From Scilla litardierei (taxonomy: Eukaryota > Streptophyta > Magnoliopsida > Asparagales > Asparagaceae), in the NCBI GenBank assembly GCA_030789695.1, contig CM061142.1, positions 279,923,043 to 279,987,042 of the forward strand: a stretch of DNA of 64,000 nucleotides, given 5' to 3'. The translations under genes and the position numbers were made by a program. Within the stretch, counting starts at the first letter, position 1; every line of letters begins with the position of its first letter. This document shows positions 55,081 through 64,000 of the stretch, piece by piece. Below the pieces are notes generated by a model. The model saw only the letters and a list, made by a program, of their open reading frames with translations, was not told the DNA's origin and did no database searches.

Positions 55081-57283
55081 ATCACCTTCATCTCTGCTGG
55101 ATTAAGGCACATACAGGACCGAAAAAGGCATTCTCCTCCTTCAGATTCCTAATATCCTCCACGACCTGTGTCAAGGTCTCCTGAAACTGAGCCATGGCCG
55201 AAACCTCGATGGACTGGGGAGGCTGTGTGACACTCTCATGTTGTGAAGAAGAACCAGCCAAGTCCTCGTAGTCGCACTTCTCTGCTCCTTGCATCTGGTA
55301 CCGGTTCTTCCTCCTCCCTCCTAGTGTCCTCGTAATGATAGAGTCCTCGTCAACCCTAGTGAGAGGCCATGTGGCACTTGAGCCTGATTGTGACCTCACC
55401 ACATCCGCAACATTGTGGACGGCCTCCTGAATAGAATAGAAAAAGATTTATATACTCCATGCATTAAAACTGCATAATATAATGTAAACATAATCTTGTA
55501 CTAACCGCCAGCATCTGATTCTTTGCCAACTTATCGGGATCATTGTACTTTGGGTGTGCCTCAGTAAGTGTATGCTCCACCAAAGACTCGATACCGAAGC
55601 GGCCCTACAATCAATAAGAAAACATTTAGACACATTCTATCATGACGTAAAGTTTTGTTACAAAATTTAATTAAAACATTTTACCTGACGTGCCAACTCG
55701 TACCTAATCTGGCTGAAGCTCTTCGAGTCGCCATGATGCTCATAGCCTCGAGGCGCTCTACGGTTGGCAATAGTCATTGTCGAATTTTTCTATATAATTT
55801 TACAGTATGTCAGAAAACACATATATAGAATATGTGTTAACAAAAATATGAAATATACCTGCCCTTCAGGAGACTCCCACATGAAATAATATCCAAAGAA
55901 CTGCAACGGGTCAGCACAGTTGTCCAGACGTCAGTACCACTCCTAGTTCTCAAGGAACCATTGCCAGTACTTCTTTTTCAATTCCTTACGCCACTGGACA
56001 AGTCCGGCCTGAATCTTATCCATGCAGTAGGTCCAGGCCTCCGGGTTGTTGTCCATGATGTAATGCCACTATGACAGATAACAAACACATTATATTAGTA
56101 AATTTCGATTAAGAACCTAAAATTAAAAGGTAGTTAACTTACGTTGATCTCCTACCAACATGTGACCAAGGACTCGCGTCGTTGATCCGTCCACGTCAGG
56201 TAGAGGTTGAATAAATCCGATATTTTAGCTGGGCAGCAAGGTAATTATTAAATTTTACCGCCCACGGGTCAATGGAAGCTTGGTGGCTCCACTGTATAAC
56301 GACCTGCTGACCGTTTCCAGGAATCAATGTTGAAATTTTTGTGCCGCCTCGACCCTCCTTCGGCAGATGGTTTGTGCCTGTGAAAAACCAAACATACTAA
56401 ATGAATGTATACGATTAAAATAAATATGTTTACATTATACCCTGTCGTCGAAAGCACTCAGCTTTGGCATCCATCATCCTCGGTGCAGCTTTGGCCGCCA
56501 ACTGCTCGATAACATGCCACTGCATATTTATCACGTCCGGCTACCTCCTATTTGCCTCTTCGTACCTATAAGACGTTGGTAAGGCATCACGCTATATTGC
56601 GGGGTCATATGGAATGTACAACACCTGCTCTGATACGACATGCAGTGGGGCAGTCTGAGAAGTGGGGGTAGCATATGACCCGACCAACTAGGAGTCTCAA
56701 TATGTTAATCCTTTAGGCCACCTGCATCCATACGCAATAAGACAGTTGCAAATTCAATTAGTTTAACCAACAGGACTAAACATTTAAAATAAAAATATAC
56801 GTACATGTCCCGATGGGTAGTGGGGTATGTGGGGAAGAGGGGATAAGTCCTGCAGTGCCTGAAAATATATAAAGAATGTTATGCAATTAGTTATACAAAA
56901 AATTAAAAGGTCCACATTTAGACACATACTAAAGCTATCATAAGCGTACATGTCCCAGTGGATGGGGTGGTATGTGCCAAGGGGAGCCATGTCCTGCACG
57001 ACCTAAAAATGTATGAAGCATTTTACCATTTAGTTTTCCAAAAATTTAAAGTGTGCACGTTATACAGGCGTACTAAAACTACAACATATGCATACCTGAC
57101 CTAGAAGGCGGGGTGCTATGTGTCGAAGGGGAGCCATGACCTACAATGCCTGAAAATGTATGAAGCATTTTACCAATTTTTTCCCAAAAAATTAAAATGT
57201 GCACATTATAAAGCCGTACTAAAACCACAAAATATGCGTACCTGACCCAGATGGCCGGGAATCTGGGGTGTTCTTGTACTTAC
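55081..57283 (-). pseudogene. outer CACTA tnpA-like gene, exons 1 to penultimate
   Basis: Minus-strand exons aligned with the gene at 36515-38700, approximately: 57283-57242, 57149-57096, 57002-56950, 56858-56805 (micro-exons), 56725-56455 (VLYIPYDPA, MMDAKAECFRRQG), 56383-56154 (LIPGNGQQVVIQWSHQASID), 56070-55860 (HYIMDNNPEAW, QWRKELKKKYW, ADPLQFFGYYFMWESPEGQ), 55789-55685 (RAPRGYEHHGDSKSF), 55606-55509 (LVEHTLTEAHPKYNDPDKL) and 55426-55081 (LGGRRKNRYQMQG, coiled QETLTQVVEDIRNLKEE). Stops occur in the 56070-55860 exon (after FLEN and after EWY), near 56560 and near 55100. The protein has diverged well from the inner copy, so the two CACTAs are different families. Confidence 0.75.
56805..57283 (-). 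repeat. tandem micro-exon array in the outer tnpA (146-bp period)
   Basis: Four units: exons at 56805-56858 (54 nt), 56950-57002 (53), 57096-57149 (54) and 57242-57283. All end near G(G/T)(G/T)CA(G/T) followed by GTA(C/T)G. Introns share AAATGTATGAAGCATTTTACCA and TGTGCACATTATA blocks. In the phase-1 frame modules read GHGSPSTHSTPPSRS or GHGSPWHIPPHPLGH, Gly/Ser/Pro/His-rich linkers. Layout and period match the inner gene's array, though the sequence differs. Confidence 0.7.
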
Positions 57284-57438
57284 TGAAAAAACGTGGTAAA
57301 AACTCTCTTCATCTGCACTTCATAATATTTATTAATAAAAAAATTATTGCTTAAGTGCTATAAATTTTTGCGTAATTTATATGAAATAAAAGTGATGTAA
57401 ACAAAATGCAGTAATTCACATTCTTTATTGATTCCAAG
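57284..57438. other. AT-rich junction between outer CACTA and LTR-like sequence
   Basis: Short AT-rich stretch, no gene or terminal motif found. The right end of the outer CACTA is not here. Confidence 0.4.
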
Positions 57439-58135
57439 TGTCACGCACCGCTTCCCAAAACGACGGAAGCGAAACGTGATTAATGCCCGCTTAGGCCGGA
57501 GCTGTGAAGCTCGGACCCAATAAGCGTCTGTAGGGGTACCATTTTAAAATTTTAAGGTTCTTGCATTTGTAAAATCCAGAAAACAAAAGTACAGAAGGAA
57601 AAGGACGCATTCATTTTATAATAGAGATAATATCCAGCGTATGACAAATCTAATAAGAGAAGCCTAAGCATGGCAACAATCTGCAGAAAAATAAACTAAT
57701 AGTGTGAAGCACCCAACCTATGCAGAGAGTAAAGTGATGCTACTCACCCAGACTAAAAAGTAGTAACCTCTGGAAGTCCGTAACGGTGGGAACGTTTAAG
57801 TCTGGTCCTCGTCAAGTACGTACTCCAGGTCGACGTCCTTGGGCTCCACGTACTCTGGTAAGTCTGCCTCGTCCACGAACTCCAACTCGACACCTGACGT
57901 ACATCACCCAAGAGAAAAGGAACTGTACGTCAGGTAAAGTCTACACAGAAAATGTAAGACTCTACTGCAAGTGTATTTTAATTTAAAACAACAATTTACT
58001 GGTTGATTAACATACTGGGGTTATAACATGGCATTTAAAGAAAGTAACGGAGCACGAAAAGTAAACACGACACGATGTAGCCATTGCGTGTGCTACCGAC
58101 TACGGGACTAACCTAAACGGGTCAAGACATGACGT

Positions 58136-58175
58136 GACAAGACAAGACAAGACAAGACAACACATGACAAGACAC
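58136..58175. repeat. (GACAA)n pentanucleotide tract
   Basis: About five GACAA/AAGAC units, then ACATGACAAGACACG. Directly precedes the 57-bp minisatellite block. Confidence 0.7.
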
Positions 58176-58299
58176 GTGTGACTCGAAGGGTTCACGCCTT
58201 AAGGTTCGAGGGGGATCAGACCCTCTCTCCGTGCGCATGCTCAACCCTACCCCAACCCAAGTGCACAAGACAAGTCTGTACAAGGAATCACTCACTCTA

Positions 58300-58612
58300 G
58301 CTTGGTGAGTGCCCTATTGCCCGCAGGCTGTGTATCCGTACAAGGGATCACTCACTCACTGGTGAGTGCCCTATTGCCCGCAGGCTGTGTATCCATACAA
58401 GGGATCACTCACCCACTGGTGAGTGCCCTATTGCCCTCAGGCTGTGTATCCGTAAAAGGGATCACTCACCCACTGGTGAGTGCCCTATTTGCCCTCAGGC
58501 TGTGTATCCGTACAAGGGATCACTCACCCACTGGTGAGTACCCTATTGCCCGCAGGCTGTGTATCCGTACAAAGGATCACCCACTCTCTGGTGAGTGCCC
58601 TATTGCCTGCAG
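58300..58612. repeat. 57-bp minisatellite, about 5.5 copies
   Basis: The unit starts GGTGAGTGCCCTATTGCCCG and continues CAGGCTGTGTATCCGTACAA and GGGATCACTCACCCACT. Because 57 is divisible by three the repeat is open in several frames. Each unit junction is a small inverted repeat (CTCACCCACTGGTGAG). Confidence 0.88.
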
Positions 58613-60418
58613 GCTGTGCATAACAAGACACGACATGACAAGGCATGGATGGTTCTTTTAGGGGGTCCACACGCACGCACACACAAGAAAACCTTAAGAT
58701 GTCAAAGTTGTTGTTGTTGCGCTTAGGCTTCATCGTCAAGTCTAAGCTGTCAAGGGGGGTCCCGGACGCTATCATTTCACGTCCGGTTCTCTTTGTTTAC
58801 ATTCTAACAGTTCTAAGAGTTTGTGGTCTAAACACGGCCGAAAGTACAAGTGAGTACACTTGCCTGCGGTGGCGAGTGCGTCATCTGTCCGGAGCGTCCC
58901 GTCGAAACATCGCGTCGACGATGGTCCGTCTGAAACAGTATCACGGCGATGTCAGATCGCGCTTTTTGGTCAAACCTATTATGGTTTGTTTGTAAATTTG
59001 GCAGGACTAACCTATCAGTCAAAATTCATGTTTTTGGTGTTTGTTCAGTCTAGATCGACGTCTACCCGATGTGCACAGAAAATAAGTCCATTCGTCGATC
59101 TTTCCTACGGTGGGCAACATTTTACAAATGCTGAAAATAACTTTAGTTTGTGTTGACCAATTTTAGATTAGGTTTTGGTTAGCTACGGCGTGGGTTTTAC
59201 TACTCGTTAGGGAAACCAACCTCGTGATGTCGTCCAACAAGCGGAAGTCGGGTCTAAATGACGAAACGTCGGCGTCGTCCAGAACTCCTCGACCGCGGGT
59301 AGCACTGCAAGGTATCTCTGGACAGTGGGGTGGTGGCACGAAATCAGCGAGCTAACATCGATCCTCCTCCCGTTGCGAGTAGCGCAACGGATCTTCACGA
59401 TAATGGCGACGTCGGCTAAAAGTACGTGCGTGCGGCAACGTACGTGAACTTAGATAGTCCAAGGGGGCTGTCGGTAGATGAAGTAGGACCAGAGAAAGAT
59501 GCTCGGCCTGGTGGGTGGCCGACGGTGTGAGCGTACGGCGGTGGGTGGTCGTGAGAATCCGAAGAGGACAGATTCGCGCAACGTCCGTTGTCGTACGTCT
59601 CAGTGGAATTCCAGCGACGAACAGCAAAAACAGGAAGTTGCAGAAGGTAAAGGACTTCAAGACAAAGCCAACAACAGTGGAGTTGTTACTGGAGGTGGTT
59701 GTAGGTGGGCGTGAGCCGGCGTTGAAGTTCAGCTTCCAGATCTATGAAAAACAGCCGATACGACATGTTCTGACGAGGATTCCAGGAGCTACAGGTGGGC
59801 TATGAGCGTGAGAGAAGTTGCAGAGCGGAGAGGGGTCAAAGGGGAATAAAGTGGCGAGGGTGGTGGCCGACGGCGGTGGAGGCCGGTGGCTGGCCTCGAG
59901 CTAGAAGTGGCGGCACCCAGATCTGGATATAGTTGCGGCTAATGGGTTTTAGATAGGGAAAATGGAGGAGTGAGAAGGGTGGCCGGAGGGGAGAGGTGGC
60001 CGACGGCCAGGGGAGGTCGGAGGTGAGGTCAGGTGGCTGGAGAAGAGAAGGGTGGCAGCTGAGAATGGGTTTTGCGTGAGCATGGGTGCGGCTGCCCTTT
60101 GTTTCCTTAAAATGAAGAAGGGTTTGGCTATCTAGCTTTGGGTTTTTGGTTAAATATGAGAGAGAGATAGAGAGAGGGAGAGTGGAGATAGGGCAAAGGG
60201 AAGGTGTGAATAGTGGCTGTAACTAATTGCCATGATATGTGGGAGAGAAATCTGGGATTTGATTAATTTTGAAATTCAAATAGATTAGCGGCTAATCAAC
60301 GGCTGAGAATTGATTAGGGGATATCTTCCACTACGGGCATCAGAAAAATAATCCGAAAATACCGGGAGGATCGTGGAAACGAGAAGTACGGGGCTACAGG
60401 GTCCGATCGCGTGTTACA

Positions 60419-60924
60419 CCTACCAAAAATTATCGTAAAATCGGGAACTGAGTATTGGTACCAAAAGATCAAAACGCCCTTCCATTCAAAGCTGTTTTGC
60501 GAGAAAACGAGCCGTGAAACGAAGTTCCCAAAAATTACTATAAAATTCTACACTTCCATACGGTCACAATGGCATATCACATCGTATATACCAAAACCAA
60601 GAAAGAGCCAAATCAAATACGTGCACGAAAAAGTACGTGCACGTAGAAAATACGAACGGTCGGAAAGCAGCCGTTACACCAAGCAAAATCATCGTAATGA
60701 ACATCTTTAAACATTTACATAAGCTTAGTAATGAAAAAAGTTCAACAATTTGAGGTTGATGTTAACGCCCTTTGTGACTGAGTACAAACGGTAGATGAAA
60801 TGACTTTGGTTAATGTGTTTCTTCGTCTTGTGCACTCCGCTGCTATAATACCCGTGCATGTGATCACCAAATCGGGTATATCCACATGCAATGGTGTGAT
60901 GTCATCAGTCATTTCCTTATTTGT
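60419..60924. other. spacer before the second Athila LTR
   Basis: Holds two imperfect copies of GTTACACC(T/A)A(C/G)CAAAA(A/T)(T/C)ATCGTAA (60413 and 60673), suggesting a local duplication tied to the preceding LTR-like sequence. No gene seen. Confidence 0.45.
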
Positions 60925-62511
60925 TGACGTCCCCCGCGTTTGCGTGCATGCAAGTGTGCAATATATGATAGGGAGCGTGAGATTTAAATATTTATAACCG
61001 CAAGCGCATGGTGTTGTAGTGTGGCTTGGGGGTCGAACTCAGGGAGGCGTGGTTGTGCTTGTGTCAAGAAGGATCAGATTCACCCCGTGGGCGAACTAGC
61101 CCGAATCGGATGATGGGTTGTAACAGAAAATAGAATGCGAGAGATAAACAATATAAAGGGAAACCCCGGGATTTCGGTTTCCACCCTATCATGTGATTCC
61201 CGCCGATACGGCCTACGGGTAGGATATCGATCGGAATTAAGGTCTAATGGTGAGACGTTGCCTCTAAGAGTGGTACCAGCGTCCCATGGGCCCGATAATC
61301 CGGTCGGTGCCCACGATGATACGTCAGACTTCACGGGTTCGGTCAGTGGGCATTCCCATGTCCATTAACACTGACCGACTCTGGGAGCACTAAGCTCGCA
61401 ACGATAACTCCCAACATCTCATCCTGCCGCTCCCGCGCGCTAGGATTCGACGTCTACGCGGCGTGAGCTATGGCTAGGGAGTCAACCGCCAAGTTTATTC
61501 CCCCTTGGCCCAACGGTCAAAGGCGGTCTTTTTTCCGCCGATGACAATAAAACACCCCATGTAACCGGTAGATTCCTAATCCCTATCGATTTCCTAGTCC
61601 TATGGACGCATCGGGGAGAACCCACGAATGGGTTTCCACCAAAATCCCAGATTTGGGAACTACTCACACATATTTACTAAAAAGCGATCTAAATCAAAAT
61701 CGATCGTTAAAAACATGATCAAGTGATTGAAAAGCAGTAAGAGCAATGCAAATAATACTATATTAAATTTTGGTCAAGATCGGAAAACTTACAAATAAGT
61801 AGAAAATTACAGCCATCAAGAGAGAGAAAAAACTGTAAAAAATAACAACTCCTCGTTTCTGGAAAACCTAGGGGTCCTATATATAGAATACGATATCACC
61901 CGATCGGTTGAAAAGTCAACCGATCGGGTGACCTGCTTCGTTCTTCGACAGATCAGCATGGGACTTCACCCGGTCATACGGCACGGTCGGTTAAGGGTTG
62001 AAGCTGACCGGTTGGATCTTCGTCCCGTCGGGTGAACCGGTCGGTTGATCTCTCCATATCTTGGCTTTGGAGAATTGGATACAGATGAACCGATCGGGTG
62101 AAGGTCACCCGATCGGTTGGCATTCAGCATTAAATTCCAGAGAGTTGGGACGTCTGAACCGGTCTCTGAACCGACCGGTTGACTTTCTGACCGCTCCAGC
62201 TTGTGCCCGGGTGGTGCATGCGTGCATCACCCGATCGGTTGGTTGTGACCAACCGGTCGGGTGAGGGGCTGAAAGATGCTATCTTCGTTGTTTAACCCCC
62301 CCTGGATCACGCGTGACTCCTCCCGTTGCTCCGGGGACTCATGATATCGTCGTCTTATGTCCCCTACACCGGTAAACTCCTGTAAAATACAAAAACACGG
62401 AAAAGTGAAAGAAAACAAGAAAACACGAGAAAACGAATACAAGACGACGGAAAATAGCGGAAAAACACAAAAGAAGACGTGCGTGAATATATGAAATATA
62501 AACGCACGTCA
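60925..62511 (-). repeat. 3' LTR of the second Athila-type element
   Basis: 1587 bp, plus-strand ends TGACGTCCCC and ACGCACGTCA. TATA box on the minus strand at about 61875-61887 (CTATATATAGGA). Array of CACCCGATCGGTTGA and the variant ACCGGTCGG(G/T)TGA at 61897-62262. The first 60 bp differ strongly from the other two LTRs. Confidence 0.85.
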
Positions 62512-62525
62512 AAATCCCCCAAGCT
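62512..62525 (-). promoter_or_regulatory. 3' polypurine tract, intact
   Basis: The minus strand reads AGCTTGGGGGATTT directly before the LTR. Confidence 0.8.
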
Positions 62526-64000
62526 GAACACTTCCTCGTCCTCGAGGAAGACGAGTGAGAGTAGGAGCTCGGAGTGAGAAAATAGAGAGGAAGAGAGAAA
62601 AGGAGAAAACAAAAATCCTAAATCGCCCGTCATGGCCAACAAAATCAAAAACACACCAAGCAAACAAACGCCAAATCACATCACTAAACTGAGGAATACG
62701 AGTCCAGACAAGTGCCGTGGGCCCACGCCGTGAAGCGCGAGTGAGTGTGATCGTGTGCTAGCAAACGGTGTCACTATCTACATAGTTCAATAAGCTCCAT
62801 ATACACAAATCCAAGAGATGACCCAAATATCGATTCGATTTTAAATAAGCGGTGAATATATGGCTCAAGCATGCAAGAGAAGAGTATGAGAATAGAAATG
62901 CATCCTGTGTCATGGACTCCAAAGCTAGGGGTTTGGACATCACCACACTATCACCTAGATAATAGCTACAAATTACCTATTCCAAGTGTTTTCGAAAGCG
63001 ATGGGGGTTGAGATGATGTGGAGTAGAACACTCGATGCAAATTCTCGCCTTCCCTTTATTCTCGGTAAGTAGGAAAATATTCACACTCATAAATTTTTTT
63101 GGTTTTGGATATATGTATTTTTTTGGCTTTTTGGCTATACAATTTTCTCTTTTCTTTTCTTTTTGGGTTTTTCTTTTCTTTTCTCTTTTTTTTGAATTTT
63201 TGGGTTTTTGGCTATACACATGTGTACTCTACCAAGTGGGAGAACGGTACACGACGAGGGGATTTGCACCAAGTAAAACAAAAAGGAAGTCGGATTCTAG
63301 ACACTTGGGCAATGGAGATATTTCACTAATCAGAGCGTAGGCTAAATGTGTTATCCTAGTCCTAACTGTGGAATCCCGACACATGCAAAATGAAGCATAC
63401 GATATAAACATATAACATGCATATAGAAGCAGACAGTAGAAGCAAATACCGCATATTCAAATCGAAGCATGATAATCTGGGGGTCATTCCTGGACATGTA
63501 TATAAAGTAAAATCACAAAGTTGAAGCACACCAAACAGCTAGGCACGACGCACGACTCACAAAAAGCTAAGTGGACCCACGATGCATGAAATGCAAGATG
63601 ACTTAATATCCTAGGGTTAGTGAATGTGATTATTGATGCCATGCTAGGTGTGTGTGATTTTGTGGTGATTCATCATAGGGTTCATCTCTAGGAGAAGGAG
63701 ATGAAAAAGGAAGAAAGGAAAAAAAATAAAAACACGATGAAAAGGACTCAAAAACGAAAAAGAAAGACTCAAATGACGCACAAAGTGCGACTCCCCCAAG
63801 CTGAAGTTTGCATTGCTCTCAATGCAATAAAAGTGAATACGGGAGGGTAATGATAATGGGGGGGAATTCACACCGACACAAAAAGATAAGAAAGACAAGA
63901 AAAACACACAAACGGAACCGAAAAGAAGAATAAAAATAAAAATCACAACACACGACATGTAAACAGAAAAATAAAAAAAGAAAATCACGCGACACGACAA
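62526..64000 (-). other. 3' non-coding region of the second Athila-type element
   Basis: Same landmarks and order as 3679-5200: CTCGTCCTCGAGGAAGACGAG, pyrimidine-rich tract (63110-63210), CGAGGGGATTTGCACCAAGT, and an internal PPT at 63789-63805. No gene supported. Confidence 0.7.
63789..63805 (-). promoter_or_regulatory. second, internal polypurine tract (copy 2)
   Basis: The minus strand reads TTCAGCTTGGGGGAGTC, identical over its core to the site at 4974-4991 and lying a similar distance from its 3' LTR. Confidence 0.55.

Larger units (their letters stand above)
57439..60418 (+). mobile_element. possible solo LTR of a Gypsy element
   Basis: Starts TGTCACGCACCGC and ends at GTGTTACA. From memory, plant Gypsy LTRs of the TGTCACG...GTTACA type look like this. 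It contains a minisatellite (58300-58612), a GACAA pentamer tract (about 58136-58160) and a G/C-rich 3' half (59200-60200). Flanks (CCAAG and CCTAC) do not make a convincing TSD and no internal domain is present. Open frames at 57786-59805 look like by-products of repeats or GC-rich sequence. Confidence 0.4.
60925..64000 (-). mobile_element. second Athila-type element, 3' end only (runs off window)
   Basis: 3' LTR at 60925-62511, PPT at 62512-62525 and 3' non-coding region to the window edge, all colinear with 2060-5200 of the first element. The PPT is intact here. The LTR shares the GTGTGGCTTGGGGGTCGAAC block and the CACCCGATCGGTTGA array, with many substitutions, so it is a separate old insertion of the same family. 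Coding parts and the other LTR lie beyond 64000. Confidence 0.85.

Noticed and set aside
58300..58612. CRISPR-like regular repeats
   Set aside because: Units are contiguous without unique spacers, and the context is a plant nuclear genome.
58302..58661. Repeat protein with VSALLPAGCVS units
   Set aside because: The 57-bp minisatellite is divisible by three, so open frames arise automatically; frames shift between units.
59207..59805. Arg/Thr-rich ORFs near a possible host gene
   Set aside because: GC-rich LTR-like sequence with overlapping frames on both strands and no domain.

Overview
This is plant (angiosperm) nuclear DNA from a repeat-dense region. The evidence is plant-specific transposon families (Athila-type Ty3/Gypsy, Copia, CACTA/EnSpm, a hAT-type MITE), spliced transposase genes with GT-AG introns, long AT-rich spacers and many microsatellites. 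I see no tRNA, rRNA, CRISPR or convincing host gene; nearly every gene-like segment is a transposon gene, mostly decayed. The species cannot be named from the sequence.

Layout. 1-2059: duplicated poly-G tracts, a hAT MITE (303-524, 8-bp target duplication), a decayed Copia RT/RNase H (minus) and the start of a TTAGTCAAC motif array. 2060-14331: a 12.3 kb Athila-type element on the minus strand with both LTRs and a perfect 5-bp TSD (GTCAA). It keeps gag, protease and the ATHILA-type ORF, but reverse transcriptase, RNase H and integrase are missing. A solo Copia LTR (6308-8039) splits its ATHILA ORF. 14490-21412: a decayed minus-strand Copia element with 154-bp LTRs and TSD AAAAC. Both elements sit in the same motif array. 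22192-24840: 5' LTR, primer site and decayed gag of a plus-strand Copia element.

24841 to about 57300: two nested CACTA transposons. The inner one (25696-50816, TSD ATG) is on the plus strand and carries a four-exon tnp2 transposase (30004-33824) and a ten-exon tnpA-like gene (36515-42107). A younger 7.6 kb Copia element (42520-50115) lies between its tnpA and its 3' end. I infer that the outer CACTA is on the minus strand: left end at 24841, last tnpA exon at 50836-50909, other tnpA exons at 55081-57283. Its last intron holds a 2 kb inverted repeat (51635-53725). 57439-60924: Gypsy-like LTR sequence with a 57-bp minisatellite. 60925-64000: 3' LTR and 3' flank of a second Athila-type element running off the window.

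Two patterns cut across elements. First, the LTRs of three lineages each carry an array of short, near-palindromic motifs directly upstream of the TATA box. The motif differs between lineages, and even between two LTRs sharing one backbone; the Athila element has a second array plus TATA box internally, just upstream of its ATHILA ORF. Second, both CACTA tnpA-like genes carry tandem arrays of about 146-bp units, each an in-frame micro-exon of about 54-57 nt plus its intron.
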